NCBI GenBank assembly: GCA_963921825.1
Contig: OY997588.1
Span: 12,972,001-13,036,000 of the forward strand
DNA: 64,000 nucleotides
Direction: 5' to 3'
Origin: Erodium maritimum
Taxonomy: Eukaryota; Streptophyta; Magnoliopsida; Geraniales; Geraniaceae
Position 1 is the stretch's first letter. Each line of letters starts with the position of its first letter. The position numbers and the translations under genes were made by a program. The notes beneath the pieces are model-generated. The model had not been told where the DNA came from, searched no databases, and was given only the letters and a program-made list of their open reading frames with translations. Of this stretch, positions 34,575 through 52,752 are shown one piece after another.

Positions 34575-35120
34575 ATTAGACTGATAGTCAGAGAGCTCTC
34601 TCATCTATTAAAGTCGGAAGTTCCTTGGTAGCGTCTTTCCTTGTTTTTTTTTTTTATAATTTAAAAAATATAAATAATCTCAAACTTAAAATATATTTCA
34701 GAGTACACAAAATACATTTAGGAGCACATATGGTTATTATTGGTTCTTAATCTACAGGGTTTTGAGTTTGTGAAACATGCATATTGATCCTCATAAGTCA
34801 CTTACTGTAAGCGAAACATATACTTATATTAAACTCAAAATGTAATTGATACCCGTTGTTCTTACTCATTTTAAGCATAATTATACCAAAACTAACATCC
34901 ATATACACATCTTTAGGATGGAGCCTTTCTCGAAGACAATATCAAAACACACAATAAGTCAAAAACTTCAAAAGAATATTTTATAAAAAGGCAGAGGGTT
35001 TATGGGTTGCTGAGCACTTAATTAAGTAGAAAAACAGACCCTTAGCTTCTCTAAACAGCAAATTAAAAGCGCAGAACATTTTGACATATTAGCTTTGGGG
35101 GTGGAAGAGGCACCACTCCA
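34575..35120. other. Spacer, nothing recognised
   Basis: AT-rich; a poly(T) run at about 34642. No gene seen. Confidence 0.45.
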
Positions 35121-35121
35121 G

Positions 35122-38100
35122 CTAGGACTCACTCACCTTTTGCTTTCGGCCATGGCACGTACAGCTTCTGGTCCCGCCACCACATTAACACAGAAAGCAA
35201 TTCATGAATCATGCATTGCATTGCACTGCACTGCACTACAATTAGAGAGGTTTTCATGATGACATTGGGCTAATCTAACCCCAAAAAGAGTTTTGACCGA
35301 TTAAATAAGCCTACTGGAACGAGGTTGATTGGCCGAGAATTTCGGCATTCTCTACAGGTGTAGCTGATTATGACATTGCCTTATCAAACACACGAAGCAG
35401 GAGGATAAATATCATCAAAAAAAGATAGATCAGACCTCACCTAGGAGTTCTTCTCTTCCTAGGCAATGGATTAAAGAGATTAATTATGCTCTTGACATGG
35501 TGCTTTCCTGTCTCTGGATCATTCATCCCATCACCATCTAGAACCTGATAAGAGAAGGAGAAGAAGACAAGAATAGTGGTAAATAGTAATCTGAATTTGT
35601 GAAACACTAAGTATTATATTAGATGTTCCCTTAGAGACCTACAAAAGTGGCCTTTCCTTCTTTATGATTAACTCTTGTGTAAGACAAGGTTTGGTAAGTA
35701 CAATTCCTCCAGTTCCTATTCTATTTCCACCTTCGCGAAAAAAGATAGAGATAACAGATCGGTACCTTGAGTTATGCACGTTTTATTAATCACTATCTGA
35801 ATTTAAAGTGTAATACCTCACTGTCATGAACTACCCTTTACTAATTTAGCCACACCGTCGGTTGAAAAATAACGGAAAATTCTAGTAGTGAAGTGTTACC
35901 CTTAGGTTTCAAATTTAAGTGAATTGTCATCCCCTCAAAAACAATATCTAGGGTGTGTTCAGAAGCAAACCCAAACAAGAATGTGACCTGACCCTGACCC
36001 TCTAAAACTAGACAAAATTGTATACTTTGAATATCAAATCAGAATAACACCGATACTTCGGATACTATTTTCAAACAAAACCGATATAATTTGGATACCA
36101 TTCTAAATATATACATGGCCCTCAACAACATCCAATAGTAAACGTCATTTGAATAATATGTTGAGGCCATCCCAGCCAACCATAACTAAAATAACTAAAG
36201 CAGCAGCCAGTGACACTCTGAAACTAATAGTTTTAGATAGATATAATATGAAAATTAATGCTGTTGTTCCTAGAAGTCAAAATGCACGCTCTACAAAATA
36301 CAATTCTGTGTGTTTTGAATAGAATAAAATAAAATAAAATAAAAAGTCAGATATAGTTTCACAAAGGCTTGGCTTTATGTGGAGTTGTGAGTAGTGAACA
36401 TGTTCCATAAAGGTACTTTTAATGCCACTAGCTACCCTTCTCCTTTTCCACATATACAGAAAATGCATGCCATGCCCAATGCCAATGGTATCTACCACAA
36501 CCACCTTATGATTCAACAGTCATCTAATCTAAACAGGGTATATACAAATACGTGACTCTGCAGCTTATGAACCCAATAAAGATATCATATTCATAAAAGT
36601 TAATATACTCACTTTAGTATCAAGTTTAATGTCCTAAGTACAAACTGCCACAAATCAGATAAAACATTAAAAGATAGCAGAAAACACTAGTCCTGTCAGA
36701 ATACAAGTCAAATGAAGAGGATACTTGAAACCTGGATCACACCAAATAATTAATTATGGGGGAAATGTCAAGTAACTACAGTTTTTTTTAAAAGAAAAAA
36801 GTTCATACGATTGTCATCATTTTAAACTTGTATCACGTAATCCCTTTATTGTATACTTAAGTATCACTCTCCAAAACGATGTTAAATATAACATGAAATG
36901 CCAAAATACCCTTATTTGTATTCTAAATTTTACGGTTTTTATATTTAATTTGAAGTATAATGGCATTTTGAACATTTGAAAAGTATCAGAGGTAATGTGC
37001 TTGTCACATGATTTCAAACTGGCATATTCAGTTGGATATAACTGGCAATAGGGAGACTACGTGATACAAGTTTAAAATGACGACAGATACGTGAAAAACT
37101 TTCCAAAAACTATAACTACACGACAATTCCCGTTTACTATAAAAGAGAAGTTCAACTCAAAGCAGTACAAAATCAAAGAAATGTACTACTTGAACTCTTA
37201 AAGAGATACAGAAGGAAGGGAATAATAGTATAATAAGGCAAGGCTATATGAGTATTGGTATTAAGGATCTAGCAGAAAAGTGTCCCCTGATACCTTTGAA
37301 AGGCAAGTGTGTAAGGGGCAAATGGCCACTAGTTTACAGCAATTATGTGGTTTAATTTATATGCCAGTCACTACCAGAACTTTGATTTCTCTTTTTCTTT
37401 TTTTGGTCATGATGACAAGTGCCTTAAGTAATGTTTGAGGGAGACAGAATAAAATGGTCCCATGATAGCATAGATGTACATGGACTTAAGAAGTGGATAA
37501 ACAAGTAAAGACAGCAATTCCTTTGAGTTTAAACTTACCAGGATTAACCAGACACATAAACATTCTAGGCTATAGCACTACACCCCAGTAGGTTAACAGA
37601 TAAGTGGTGAAAGCAATACTAATGTATATTAGAGTTACCATATGCATAATGGTGTTTGTGAATGAATTAAGTCTCCCCCCACTTTCCTGAACAAAATGAT
37701 TCATGACCAGAGATATAATACACATTTTTTTCTTCATAATTTCAACTTAATGAATTACTCTTATCAACTGAGCATAATCATTCTACCTTTGCTCATTCTC
37801 TCCAGTTCCATGCAAGTAAATAAATAATCTACATCAAAGTTATTCTCACCCTGAAACTATGTGTATTGAAACCCTCAACATATGACAAAATGATATTCAA
37901 CTAAGGACAGTGATTCTACAGACAAATATGTTTTTGGTTGTTACTTTTGAAATGATTTACTATTTTAATCATATGCATAGACTATGGAAATGTGTGTGTA
38001 GAAGGGTGTTCAGAAATAGAATAGAGAATATTCTGAGTTTCACTGGCCTAGCAGAGCTCAAGCTCCAAAACAGGCTAAACAAGTGAACACCAGATAGAAC

Positions 38101-39159
38101 TAAAGCATGTTCTATTTATTTCACATACTCTTGGGGAAAAACTTTTTATTTTTCTTTTGGGAAAAGAAAAACTACATTTTTCCCTCCCTGTGGTTTCACT
38201 TCATGATCTCGCTTTTATACAAGTAAACACTTGATGTGCGAAATCTAGATGCCTTGACAAATTTAGGTGGGTGTTTCTTCATCACTATATCTTGCTTTAC
38301 AGTGAAGTCATTTTTTTTCAGTAGGAATTTTGCTAGTTATGGCCAAAAAGGAAGGAAGCCTCCACCAAGTCTTGCAACCACTAACCCACTCTTGCACCCA
38401 CCCCCATTGGCTCTCTCTCCTTACCACCTTTATTAGCTCTCTCTACTAGAATTACCAACACCCAAAAACCCAACCCGAGACCTGGTTCCCTGCCTAATTT
38501 GTCAAGTTGGAATCAAATAGGACAAAACAGAAGTTGAGGGCACAATAGCATACTTTTAATCTGGTATACCATTTTTTCTGTTAGGACTGAATGTGCATAG
38601 AAACGAGACAAAGAAACAAGTTGGAAATAATAACTGAATTCACATTTAGCATGATTTTGTTTGACTCAACTGATAGAGTGCAAATGGTTAAGTTACATGA
38701 CATGGAGAAAGTGGTATTCAGATGTTTTTTTGAAAGGTTGATGATCTAATCAAAGGAGAGTTTACTGACCTGAACCATAGATGCTACTTTGCCAGTTTTA
38801 TTAAGTAGGGAGTATTTAAGGCACTCTTGAACAAGCAAAGGACAAGGTGGTAGAGAACAGCAACTCCTAAAATATTTTCAGAGCCAGAGAAAAAGGAAGT
38901 GAAGGGGCATTGAGAAAATGGAAAAAAAATCTGTAGTCCCCAAATTTTTGTTAATAAATCATTCCTTAATCCCTTGATACTTAATTTTACTCATTTTAGC
39001 ACTATGGTTAGTTTGATCGGGCAAAAATGTTTTTTTTATGGCACTATACATAAGCACATACCCTTTGACCTTTACTTCAACATTATCCGAAGCTTGATAT
39101 ATTTTGACTCTGACCTTAGGAGTTAGTACTTCTCTAGGTAATGGAGACAAAAAGTCGTG
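35122..39159 (-). CDS. Unrecognised intron-rich gene, 3' part (four exons)
   Basis: Four minus-strand segments have good splice borders and join in one frame: 39159-39070, 38823-38770, 35544-35441 and 35167-35122. They encode HDFLSPLPREVLTPKVRVKI.., CLKYSLLNKTGKVASMVQ, VLDGDGMNDPETGKHHVKSI.. and, after the third junction, RSCTCHGRKQKVSES and a TAG. Exon lengths are 90, 54, 104 and 46, with phases 0, 0, 2 as required. I do not recognise the protein. It is hydrophilic, with a basic patch (PLPRKRRTPR) that could act as a nuclear signal. The 5' exons and start codon were not found; they may lie near 39.5-40.9 kb. The intron between 38769 and 35545 is 3.2 kb and may hide further exons. The chain of in-phase junctions is the main support. 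Confidence 0.4.
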
Positions 39160-39643
39160 CTAAGGAACAGTGAAATTACAATATGTTAGCAAACAACTGC
39201 AGCAAAAAGACTGACTGAGACAGCCATCTTGCTGAATAATATTTTGATCAAACTGTACAGAGACTTCTATTTAATCTCTAAGGAGGCGATTGTTACTTTC
39301 ACATGGCGTTAGAAACAGAAAACAAACAAAACTTAACAACTAGGCATACATATCTTTCACTGGAATGAATTTTACAAGCCAATGAGGAGAAAGAATAACA
39401 GATACCTATTTACTTGGATTAGATGTAAGATGTTACTTGTAAGAAACTGTATTACATATAAGACTTTTATGATGCTGATGTTGTGTATGGGTTAAGAATG
39501 TTAAAAAAGGAACCGTACCATATATCTTGTCGAAACGGGCTAGCAGGATTCTGTGATGTTCTTGTGTGAAAGCAAGTGAGTAAAAGCATTGGTATGTATT
39601 AATCAACCAAGAGCTATGGTAGCTAGTAGAACATTGTTACACA

Positions 39644-40691
39644 TCACATGGACAAAGGCAAAAGCAATCTTCTATCCCTCTTCTTTGTAACTATCTGCCT
39701 AGAGATACTGAGGCATACAGGAAGAAGGATACCGAGGAATATAACGATGAAAGAAAGCCAGAAGTGCTTGAAGTAGAGGCTCATATAGGATAGTATAAAA
39801 AGCATGCCGAAGACAAAGGCCCAAAACAAAGCCACAGCAACATCAGCCCTGCATGAAATTGCAAATTTCCTCTACATTCAGTTGCATGAAAAAGATTTTT
39901 TAAGGTCTTCTATGTTTTCGAGGTTACATTGAGAGGTTTTGGTCAAATATTACTTTTTTTAGCAATAGGCTCTAAATTGAGGGAACAAGAGATACATAGA
40001 AAGGCAAGCAACACCTTGTATATGGATATGTGGGACATTATACGAAACATGATAACAACATTGATATAGCACAATCTCGGTATCAGTTAAATTGATTTTT
40101 CAACTGAAGAAGGAATGATAACAAGCTGTTTAAGGTTGCTTAACCATTGTGTCTGATTCTGTTTCTAGTCAATAGCATTTTCCAAGTTCCGTAGTTTTTC
40201 TAACAACATAGTAAGAAAAAATCAATATCTAATCTTTGAAGGACTGGGGGTTCGACCTCGGGACTGTGTGACACAAAGCTCTAATAAGGTGGCTAGCATA
40301 TTCTAATCAGTCTAAAAGAGAAGAAAAAAACACTCTCTAAATTGGTTTGTAGTCCATTAACTCGTTAAATGCGAAAAGATTGGCTAAAATATCAGAAATT
40401 AGTGTTAAATGGGCTATTGTTACTGCTGAGACATTTTCAGGCTCTAACACCACAATGTGAACTACTATGAAAGCTTTTGAAATTCCACTACATGAAATGC
40501 GAGAAAAATACCAAATTATAGTTATCATGATTTGGAGGACGGAAAAAAAACAGGTGAAGAAGAACAATTACAGAGACGCACTTGGTAGCGATGATAGGCT
40601 TGGGAGAGAAGATGGCGAGAGCAGGACACTTGTCCTGCGATCGGATCTGGTATTCTCTGAGTTGCTCGACGAGTTTGGACCGAGTTATCAT
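39644..40691 (-). CDS. Small two-TM membrane protein, 104 aa, two exons
   Basis: Exon 1 is 40691-40582 and exon 2 is 39848-39644; the borders are AA|GTGCGT and CATGCAG|GGCTG, phase 2. The protein starts MITRSKLVEQLREYQIRSQD, a charged cytosolic-looking head. Two hydrophobic stretches follow (about residues 37-59 and 63-86). A basic tail ends RRLLLPLSM. The frame stays open upstream of this ATG but contains no other ATG before a stop, so I chose 40691. It lacks a signal peptide. I think it is a conserved plant protein of unknown function, since head and tail look constrained, but I cannot name a family. The gene shares its strand with the unrecognised gene downstream, and the two could be one transcription unit with alternative ends. 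Confidence 0.55.
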
Positions 40692-40859
40692 ATCTTCGCA
40701 AAGCTCAGATCCGGCCTGCGCAATTTCGGATGCAAAATGAGGCCCCGTAAATCGCAATTTTCTGGAAACTCGACTCGCAGTTTCTGCAAATCAATGGAAA
40801 ATCTGACGTGAAGCTAAGGGGTCGATTCCTTGCTCAGTGGCAGAGAGACCGAACCAGGA

Positions 40860-41535
40860 TCGAGAACAACGAAATCAGTTCGGCGCTTTAGCTTGTACCT
40901 AAAATCTACGCCTCGCTAGAAAGTCTTTTTTTTCTTTACGAAAACATGATAAAATCGGTTTTTGATTTCATGAATCCCAAATCCTACGATATATTCGAAT
41001 ATTTATTTTAGCAAAATGGTTCTGAAACTATCAAAATTCATATATTTGCAAGTATCTTTTTAAATCAGAAAAGTCAATATTTTGATTATTTTCACATTAT
41101 AATATCTCGAGAAACTGTATAAAAATATTTAACATATGATTCATGGACCATTTCGTTTCGTTTCAAAGCAAAAATTATATACCATCCATCTATTTAAATG
41201 ACAAGAAAATACAATTAAAAACATCAGTCCACAGAACGTTAATCATATTAAGAAAAGTTTGTCTAATTAAGATCTTAACAACTCGGCTGTTCCCTTCCAA
41301 ATCAGAATTTGAAAGTTACTAGTTACAACGTCCTTATCAACCTAACTTGGTTGTCAAGCTATGACGATATTCCATCGGCAAAAAGAGATCCAAATGTCAA
41401 AAAAGCCACCTTTCTTACCGGTACATAATAGATCTTCCATATATGATATAACATCTCAATAAACCAACAAAAGTCATCACCTGTCCCGGCATGCATAAAT
41501 GTTCAAAATTGCCGGAAAAAGTAGCCAGAGGACAT
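40860..41535. other. Intergenic spacer between the membrane protein gene and DDM1
   Basis: AT-rich. It should hold the 3' UTR of the DDM1-type gene and the promoter of the small membrane protein gene. No clear TATA box was picked. Confidence 0.5.
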
Positions 41536-46840
<5,305 letters not shown>

Positions 46841-46989
46841 TTTGAACCCTAAGAAAACAGGAGTGAAGCAAAACGAAATGCTGATAAGAAATAAACAATT
46901 CAGGGTTTCACAAAACAGAAAAATCTAGGTTAATCTCTATTCACCGTACACAAATATATAGAATTAAAATCAAACTTGACGTTGACGTA

Positions 46990-48595
46990 CAGTAGAGCTA
47001 CCTCAAGGAACAGAGAGCTGAAAGGACGAAACGCTGTTGGCTTGGCTGAATGAGGAAGAAGGCCTATTTGTGTGGACGAACCATTTATTTTATTTGTTCT
47101 ATTTATTTAATTTTTGTGAGGAAAAGCTTTTGGGCGGGAAGTTTAAGTTTACACTTTTACCCTTTGGGTTTATTGCACTGAGACCCTATGGGTTTACCGA
47201 AAATTGGGCAAATACTTGCTTTACTTCCTTTTTTTCGTGTCTTGTCTACTGACATGTCGACATAAATATCTAACCAAATGTATGTTGGTTTTGAAAAAAT
47301 AAACGTGTTTTTACTCTATTTTTTGAATTTTTTATCAAACAAATAATAGTTTCAAATCTATTAAAGTCTTTTTTTTTAAACATGGGACATTTTATTTTTT
47401 GTTAATACTCTGATAGTATCAATAGATAGTTACAAATCTTGTGTAAGTGACTATGGACGCCTGAGATATAATATTTTACTGATAGAAAAGACAAAATTTA
47501 AAACAAAATCAACAAACAACTAAAAGCATCTCCGACGGTCAAGACAGGAAGCGTTTCAGCAAATAAGAGAAAATAATAGGATTTGAAAAGAGAGAGTATA
47601 GCTATTTATTAAATCCTACTGTAATATAGGCAGGATGGTAAGGAAAAGTTGTTTGAGAATTAAAGAGAGAATATTAATTTACTCTTACTACTATCATAAA
47701 CTAGTAGGGGTGGGCATCGATCAGTGACTAATCTTTTCACCCTTATTCAATAACCGGGCCGCGACTATCGATCTACCAAGATTTGTAGCTGTCACCGTTT
47801 AACCATCAGTTATTTGAGAATCCAATTGGTCACAAGGTCGTTCGATTACGGTTGTTACCCAGTTAATCAGTCCTATTAGGCTTTTTGGGGTTTTGTATAT
47901 GATGATTAAAGTTCAACTATGACTTATTTGCTCATTTATAAATTGATAATGCCGTTTAATTAGTTTGTTTAATTATTTGATGTTTATCATTTCCCAAATA
48001 CAAAAAATTAACAAAACATAAGAGATAAACTAGAGTAAATAATAAAGAGAGAACTTGAAATAAAATAGAGAGAGAAGAGACTGAAGAAAGGAGAGAGATC
48101 GGTTAAGTTAGATAATGACGTGTGATGTGAGTTACTGTTAGGGTAATGCATATTTATAGAGCGTGAGAAGGTGAATTAAGGTTACATAAAATGTATAGAC
48201 CAGTTGAAAGTGACTGAGCTTAAGGATTGGACTATAAATAATATATTAAAATCATTGGTTTATACGAACTAATGAGATAGATGATAAGCCTATTAAAAAA
48301 ATAAGAGTATTATGTAAATGACCGGTCGATCGTTTTTTTTTCCGGTTTGGATGATGAAAAAACGAACCCAACCTAAAATGATGTCAGGTTGGTACTTTTT
48401 AACCGTAACCGTCGTCAGTGAACCGATTTCGATGTTTCCGGTGATGGGGGATGTCGATGACGGTCGATTTTCGGTGACGACTGGATTTTTGCACATCCCT
48501 ACAAACTGCAAGAGCTAGTGGTAGGAGAACAAAAATGGTCCCTACCACATTGATGCTGCAATAATCTATTGTGGATGCTAAAAAAACAACTAAAT
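46990..48595. other. Intergenic region upstream of the DDM1-type gene
   Basis: The first few hundred bases are the expected promoter and 5' UTR of the minus-strand DDM1 gene. Beyond about 47.3 kb the sequence is AT-rich. At 47524 AAAAGCATCTCCGACGG looks like a MITE end, but the partner end was not found. Around 48310-48500 short stems (CCGTCGTCAG, GATGACGGTCG) occur without a clear element. Confidence 0.4.
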
Positions 48596-48599
48596 AGAA

Positions 48600-49796
48600 A
48601 GTAAAACGTGGGAGCGTCCTCGCTCATCCGGGATTGATCAGGGAGACCTGGTCTCGGGTCATGAGGGTAGGCCACCATTCACTCACATCCCCGTCCCAGG
48701 GGAAACTCATGGCTCTTGCACGAGACTATTTGGTAGCCTTCACCTAAAGGAAACAGTCTTCATGTTCACCCTGTTGCTGATGGGTAGTGGTGGTGAGGCC
48801 CGATAAGTCAATAGTATGCTTCAACTTACTCGTCCGGATGTAGGACTGTTATCGTACCCTGACTCTTCAGCTTCCAACCCTTGGCCTTCTTTAGGCCCAA
48901 ATTTCTTAATTGCTCGCGAGGTTTTTTCTGCTTTTGATATAATATCTAAATCTAATTATCTATCTCCTCACGTTTCACTATTATGCTTCCTTTTTTTATA
49001 GATTCTTCTTATTGCCCTCCTACCATATTTAAATTGTATTGTTCTACTTTCGTGTACAGAGAAGGGATGGTAAAGAATGAGTTGAACACTCTTTTTGGAT
49101 CGTTGGAATGTGTTGGCATCAGACGGGTTATCACTGAAGGTTTCCGCAGAGGTGCTTGGTTATTTCATGCCTTTTATGTAGGCTTAGTGGCACGTTGAGC
49201 TCGGACATGTTGCCCCGTTTCCCGTATCTCCGATAACGATTTTAGGGTTTTTGGTTTTGACTCCACTTGTCGGGTTGACCAATGGTGTTGGCCTTGGTCA
49301 GGATCTTCCTTTAAGATTCAAGCAGTGTTCGACGCAGTCAACTAGGCTTTGTCGCAGTGGAGTTTTCTCTCGGTTTGTTTGCTGAGGGCGATGAGTGATT
49401 ATCCGCATGTGTAGCAACTTTTTGTGGGGTTTGTTCTTTTCAGAGGTTGTGGACACTACAAGAACTTCAAGGTTGAAATTTTGGGTACTTGTACCTTTTG
49501 TGGCAGCTTTAGGTTTGGAACATCATAGTTGACAAATCCGATTTATTAAACCTTCTCGTTGTCCATTGTTTAGGACTACTTTGATTATCATTTGATTGTT
49601 ATTATTTGATACTAGTTTTTTTTTTTTGGTTTGATTTTATTAACTCTCTGTTGGTCGGTTGTCTGTGGTTTGGAGGCGTGCATTGTTATAGGCGATCTGA
49701 TTTGTATTTTGCGGTTGTTGCCCTTGACCTCTCATATGTTTTATATGTTATGTTTGGTGCTCTAATAATACATCATCATTTCAACAAAAAAAAGGA
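48600..49796 (+). repeat. Probable retroelement 3' region with poly(A)
   Basis: GC-rich sequence (48610-48830) passes into T/G-rich sequence and ends at about 49788-49796 in a run of A. This is the composition of the LINE-type 3' regions elsewhere in the window, but no block is shared with tails I or II and no domain was found. Confidence 0.3.
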
Positions 49797-50120
49797 AGAG
49801 ATACACGAACCCAAGTAAACATAATAATAATAATGATAACTGTTTATGGTCTTTGTGGTACATTTTCACAAAGTTTTTAAAATTCTTCCTCCTACATCGA
49901 GTGTGTAATAAAAGGAAGGCATAATCCTCCAACATACATAATATATTGATGTGACCAAAGAATTCCATACATTAATATCAGGTAAAGGCCACTTTTCTAT
50001 CTCTTGGGAGAGAAACATTTAGGAAAACAGAGAGGAAAAAAATAAGACAAGTAGAAATTGCAATGAATCAAGCATCCACCAATAGAAAATAAGTAGGTTC
50101 AAAACAATGGAAACAAATCA

Positions 50121-52633
50121 TCAAGATTGGCGGCAGAAGTTCTCGAAACCCATATAGTCCTGCCTCTCCAGCTTCTCCACCATGTTGGCAATCCCAACTC
50201 CACCTGTAATGCTCAGTTAGGTCAGCAACAACACTTACTTCGTAATTGATTACACAAGAGCACATGAAGGTGACACATCACACATATATACCTAAGCTTA
50301 TTGCGCTGACAAAGATGGTCATGGCCAGTATGAAAATGATAATAGATGCCCTTCCCAGGAGCGCAATGATCCTCCTCACCACGTGCTGCCCAGCAAAAGC
50401 AGCAATGGTCGCAACCAGGACAAAATACGCGGCTGCAAAAAAACATTACGTTTGTAGTTGAAACGGTTAGAGTATAGGGCCTTCAACTATAGGTTTGAGC
50501 TATTAATTGAGTTGGTCCTTTAATATTATATCAGAGTAACTTACCGTACGGGACTGGAAAGCGGTTGAGAAGGTAGTACTGAACAACCGACATGGAGGAC
50601 GAGAACACCATTGCAAAGGTCGATGTCGCACTTGCTACCTGCAAACATGATCCATGCATGGTTAATTTTCTGGCTCCATAGTCATTTTTAAATACAAACT
50701 AGTATATTGCTGGTGAGATTAATAATGCAAACAGTGTTGGAACCTGGAATGTGAGTTTTTAGTTGAGTTGATCTTCTAATATAGGATCAAAGTTTGGTAT
50801 CTTACGGATACAGTTGAATGCTCAATTATAATTATATTCTAACGGACATCAGTACCTGAGGAGGGATGCCCAGTTCAAGAAAGAGAGGTCCTAAGATGAA
50901 TCCGCCGCCAAGGCCAAGGAGTCCGCCGACCATACCAGCAATGATTCCACAGCAGCAATAAAGAAAGAGCTGATGCAGCTTCCAGTGGGTGATTTCCTTC
51001 CCCTTGGACGCGATCACCCTGCTCCCTTTGTACAAGCTTATGGCTTCAAATACGGTCACCGATACAGCAATAGGTACCTATTACAATATTGTACATACAT
51101 ACAGTTCAATTTTTTTGTTGTTGACTGATAAATGCTCTTAAGTTAACCAATGTATATATATATATATACCTGCAAGGAGTTGAGAATCCAGAAATTGACA
51201 GAGCAGGTTGCAGTATATTCCTGCATTAAGAAACATATATATTATGAGTGTTTGAATCCATAATGTGATGATAATGCAGAGTAGTGAATTAAAGCTTACC
51301 TTCATAATCTGAACAGCAAGGAAAGCCACCCACACATACACCAGCAACAACAGTTCTTTCCAATGGATGTTCTTCATCAGTGTAACCTTCAAGAACAAGG
51401 CCATGGTTACATAAACAATTGAGCCATGATGTTTCATTACTTAGGATTGCCAGGACCACTCACCTCCTCGTCGAGGGAAGTATTAGGACCGCTCGGTATA
51501 GGTTTGTAATCTTCTCCATCACCCTCTGCAGTTCAAGGTTACAATGTTGTCAAGTTTAATGCAGTTTGTCTTTAGTGAAGATCAATCTACTTACCACCTG
51601 GTTTGGATTCTGACTCCAACAGCCTTGCTGCTTCCTGAAATTTACAATGTTCAAACAAGACTCAATTAGTTAGCAACAAATTAAAGCTTAGCTTAACAAT
51701 TGGAGTAGTAAATAGAAAAAAGAACCTTTTTCATGGTTGTTTCTTTCCTCCATGTCTCTATGCCTTTGATAAAAGCTTTCGTCGATGTGCCTGGACTCAA
51801 ACAATTGTGGGAAATGTAAATGATTTGAAGCAAATGGAAGTGAGTACAGAGTTGAATAATTAATTACCTATGAAGAGGATGATGAGCAAAACCGTGACCA
51901 TCCAATCCGCGAAGATGACATTGAAGGCCACACCAATGCTGATTCCTAGCATCAACATGGGCTGAAAGAGCAGGGCGAGGTCATAGTCGATGAGGGGCAT
52001 GTCTAGTGTTGGGTGTCTAAGCCTCAAGTTGTAGTAAACTGTTGATCCTGCAGCTCCCATTATCATGCCTATGACCATCAAACCAATCAGCTCATGATTA
52101 TATTAGAGGATACGCTGAACTAAAAGCTGAAGTTGATAGTTGAAAGCCCAATTATAGTTATATTCTAACAGTTGCTTACACTTGGAAATGGCTGTGGAAG
52201 ATTTGGGATCGAAACCGATGATTAAGGAAAGCATTGGGACAAAAATGCCTCCTCCCCCGACCCCTCCAACGCTGCCCAATGCTGCCCCGAAGAAGCCAAC
52301 TATTGATCCCACTACTATTCTCCAACCAAACTTCATCTCCTGCAATCACAAGTTAGCTTGTATCAGAATCATAATCAAGTATGGTGTGTGAATTTGTGAA
52401 ATGACTTGTGTACTTACAGGCCAGACTGGTTGATAAGATGACTTCCCATATTGCCATAGGAAATTAACTATCCTGTGCAACATGTTGTTGTGCCTTGTTT
52501 CTTTATCCACAACAATGTTGGTGTTTTGGGGATCTTTATGATCTTTCAAGAGTCTCTCTGCAGTGCTCATCATGGCAAGGCCCATAAACACCATCCATGC
52601 TGCTACAATTGCTATTCGAGCTCGACGACCCAT
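50121..52633 (-). CDS. Sulfite exporter TauE/SafE family transporter (473 aa, 12 exons)
   Basis: Exons (minus): 52633-52418, 52339-52180, 52068-51868, 51790-51726, 51634-51595, 51525-51464, 51386-51300, 51220-51170, 51077-50856, 50638-50545, 50432-50292, 50203-50121. All phases join. The start [20 protein letters not shown] is a likely signal peptide or first TM. Two TauE/SafE half-repeats carry Gly-rich motifs: [16 protein letters not shown] (about residues 94-108) and [14 protein letters not shown] (345-357). Between them lies a hydrophilic loop (about 192-265) with many charged residues. The C-terminus ends GFENFCRQS. Plant members have 460-490 aa and are multi-pass membrane proteins; the family name comes from bacterial sulfite or sulfonate export. 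Substrate in plants is not certain. The gene appears intact; repeats occupy introns 2, 9 and 10. Confidence 0.95.
50466..50537 (+). repeat. TRIM-like fragment in intron 10 of the TauE/SafE gene
   Basis: The plus strand reads AGGGCCTTCAACTATA, then GAGTTGGTCC and TTATATCAGAGT, the order of blocks in the repeat at 14.7-15.05 kb but in opposite orientation to the fragments of introns 2 and 9. It ends within about 8 bases of the 5' splice site. Confidence 0.5.
50757..50843 (-). repeat. TRIM-like fragment in intron 9 of the TauE/SafE gene
   Basis: Minus strand: GTTAGAATATAATTATAATT followed by GAGCATTCAACTGTATCC and, farther on, sequence with TTAGTTGAGTTGATC on the plus strand. It begins about 11 bases after the intron's 5' splice site. 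Confidence 0.5.
52112..52170 (-). repeat. TRIM-like fragment in intron 2 of the TauE/SafE gene
   Basis: Minus strand: TGTTAGAATATAACTATAAT followed by TGGGCTTTCAACTATCAACT. It begins about 8 bases after the intron's 5' splice site. This is the best-preserved end of the family in the window. Confidence 0.6.
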
Positions 52634-52742
52634 TGATGAGATAGTTTCTGTGCAGTTGGGAGAAAGAAGAAGAGTTTGTGTGAGAGTTGCTCTGTGTGTT
52701 TTGTTTCTCTTGTTTGTGTGTTGCTCTCTTGCTATGTATCCT

Positions 52743-52752
52743 TAATATATAC
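52743..52752 (-). promoter_or_regulatory. TATA box of the TauE/SafE gene
   Basis: The minus strand reads TATATATTAAG about 110 bases upstream of the ATG, followed by an A/C-rich leader (AGAGAGCAACACACAAACAA) typical of plant 5' UTRs. Confidence 0.55.

Noticed and set aside
40231-40305. tRNA-like B box (GGGTTCGACCTC) with a weak A box on the minus strand
   Set aside because: Box A is poor and there is no stem pairing. A SINE remnant is possible, but the support was too weak to list.
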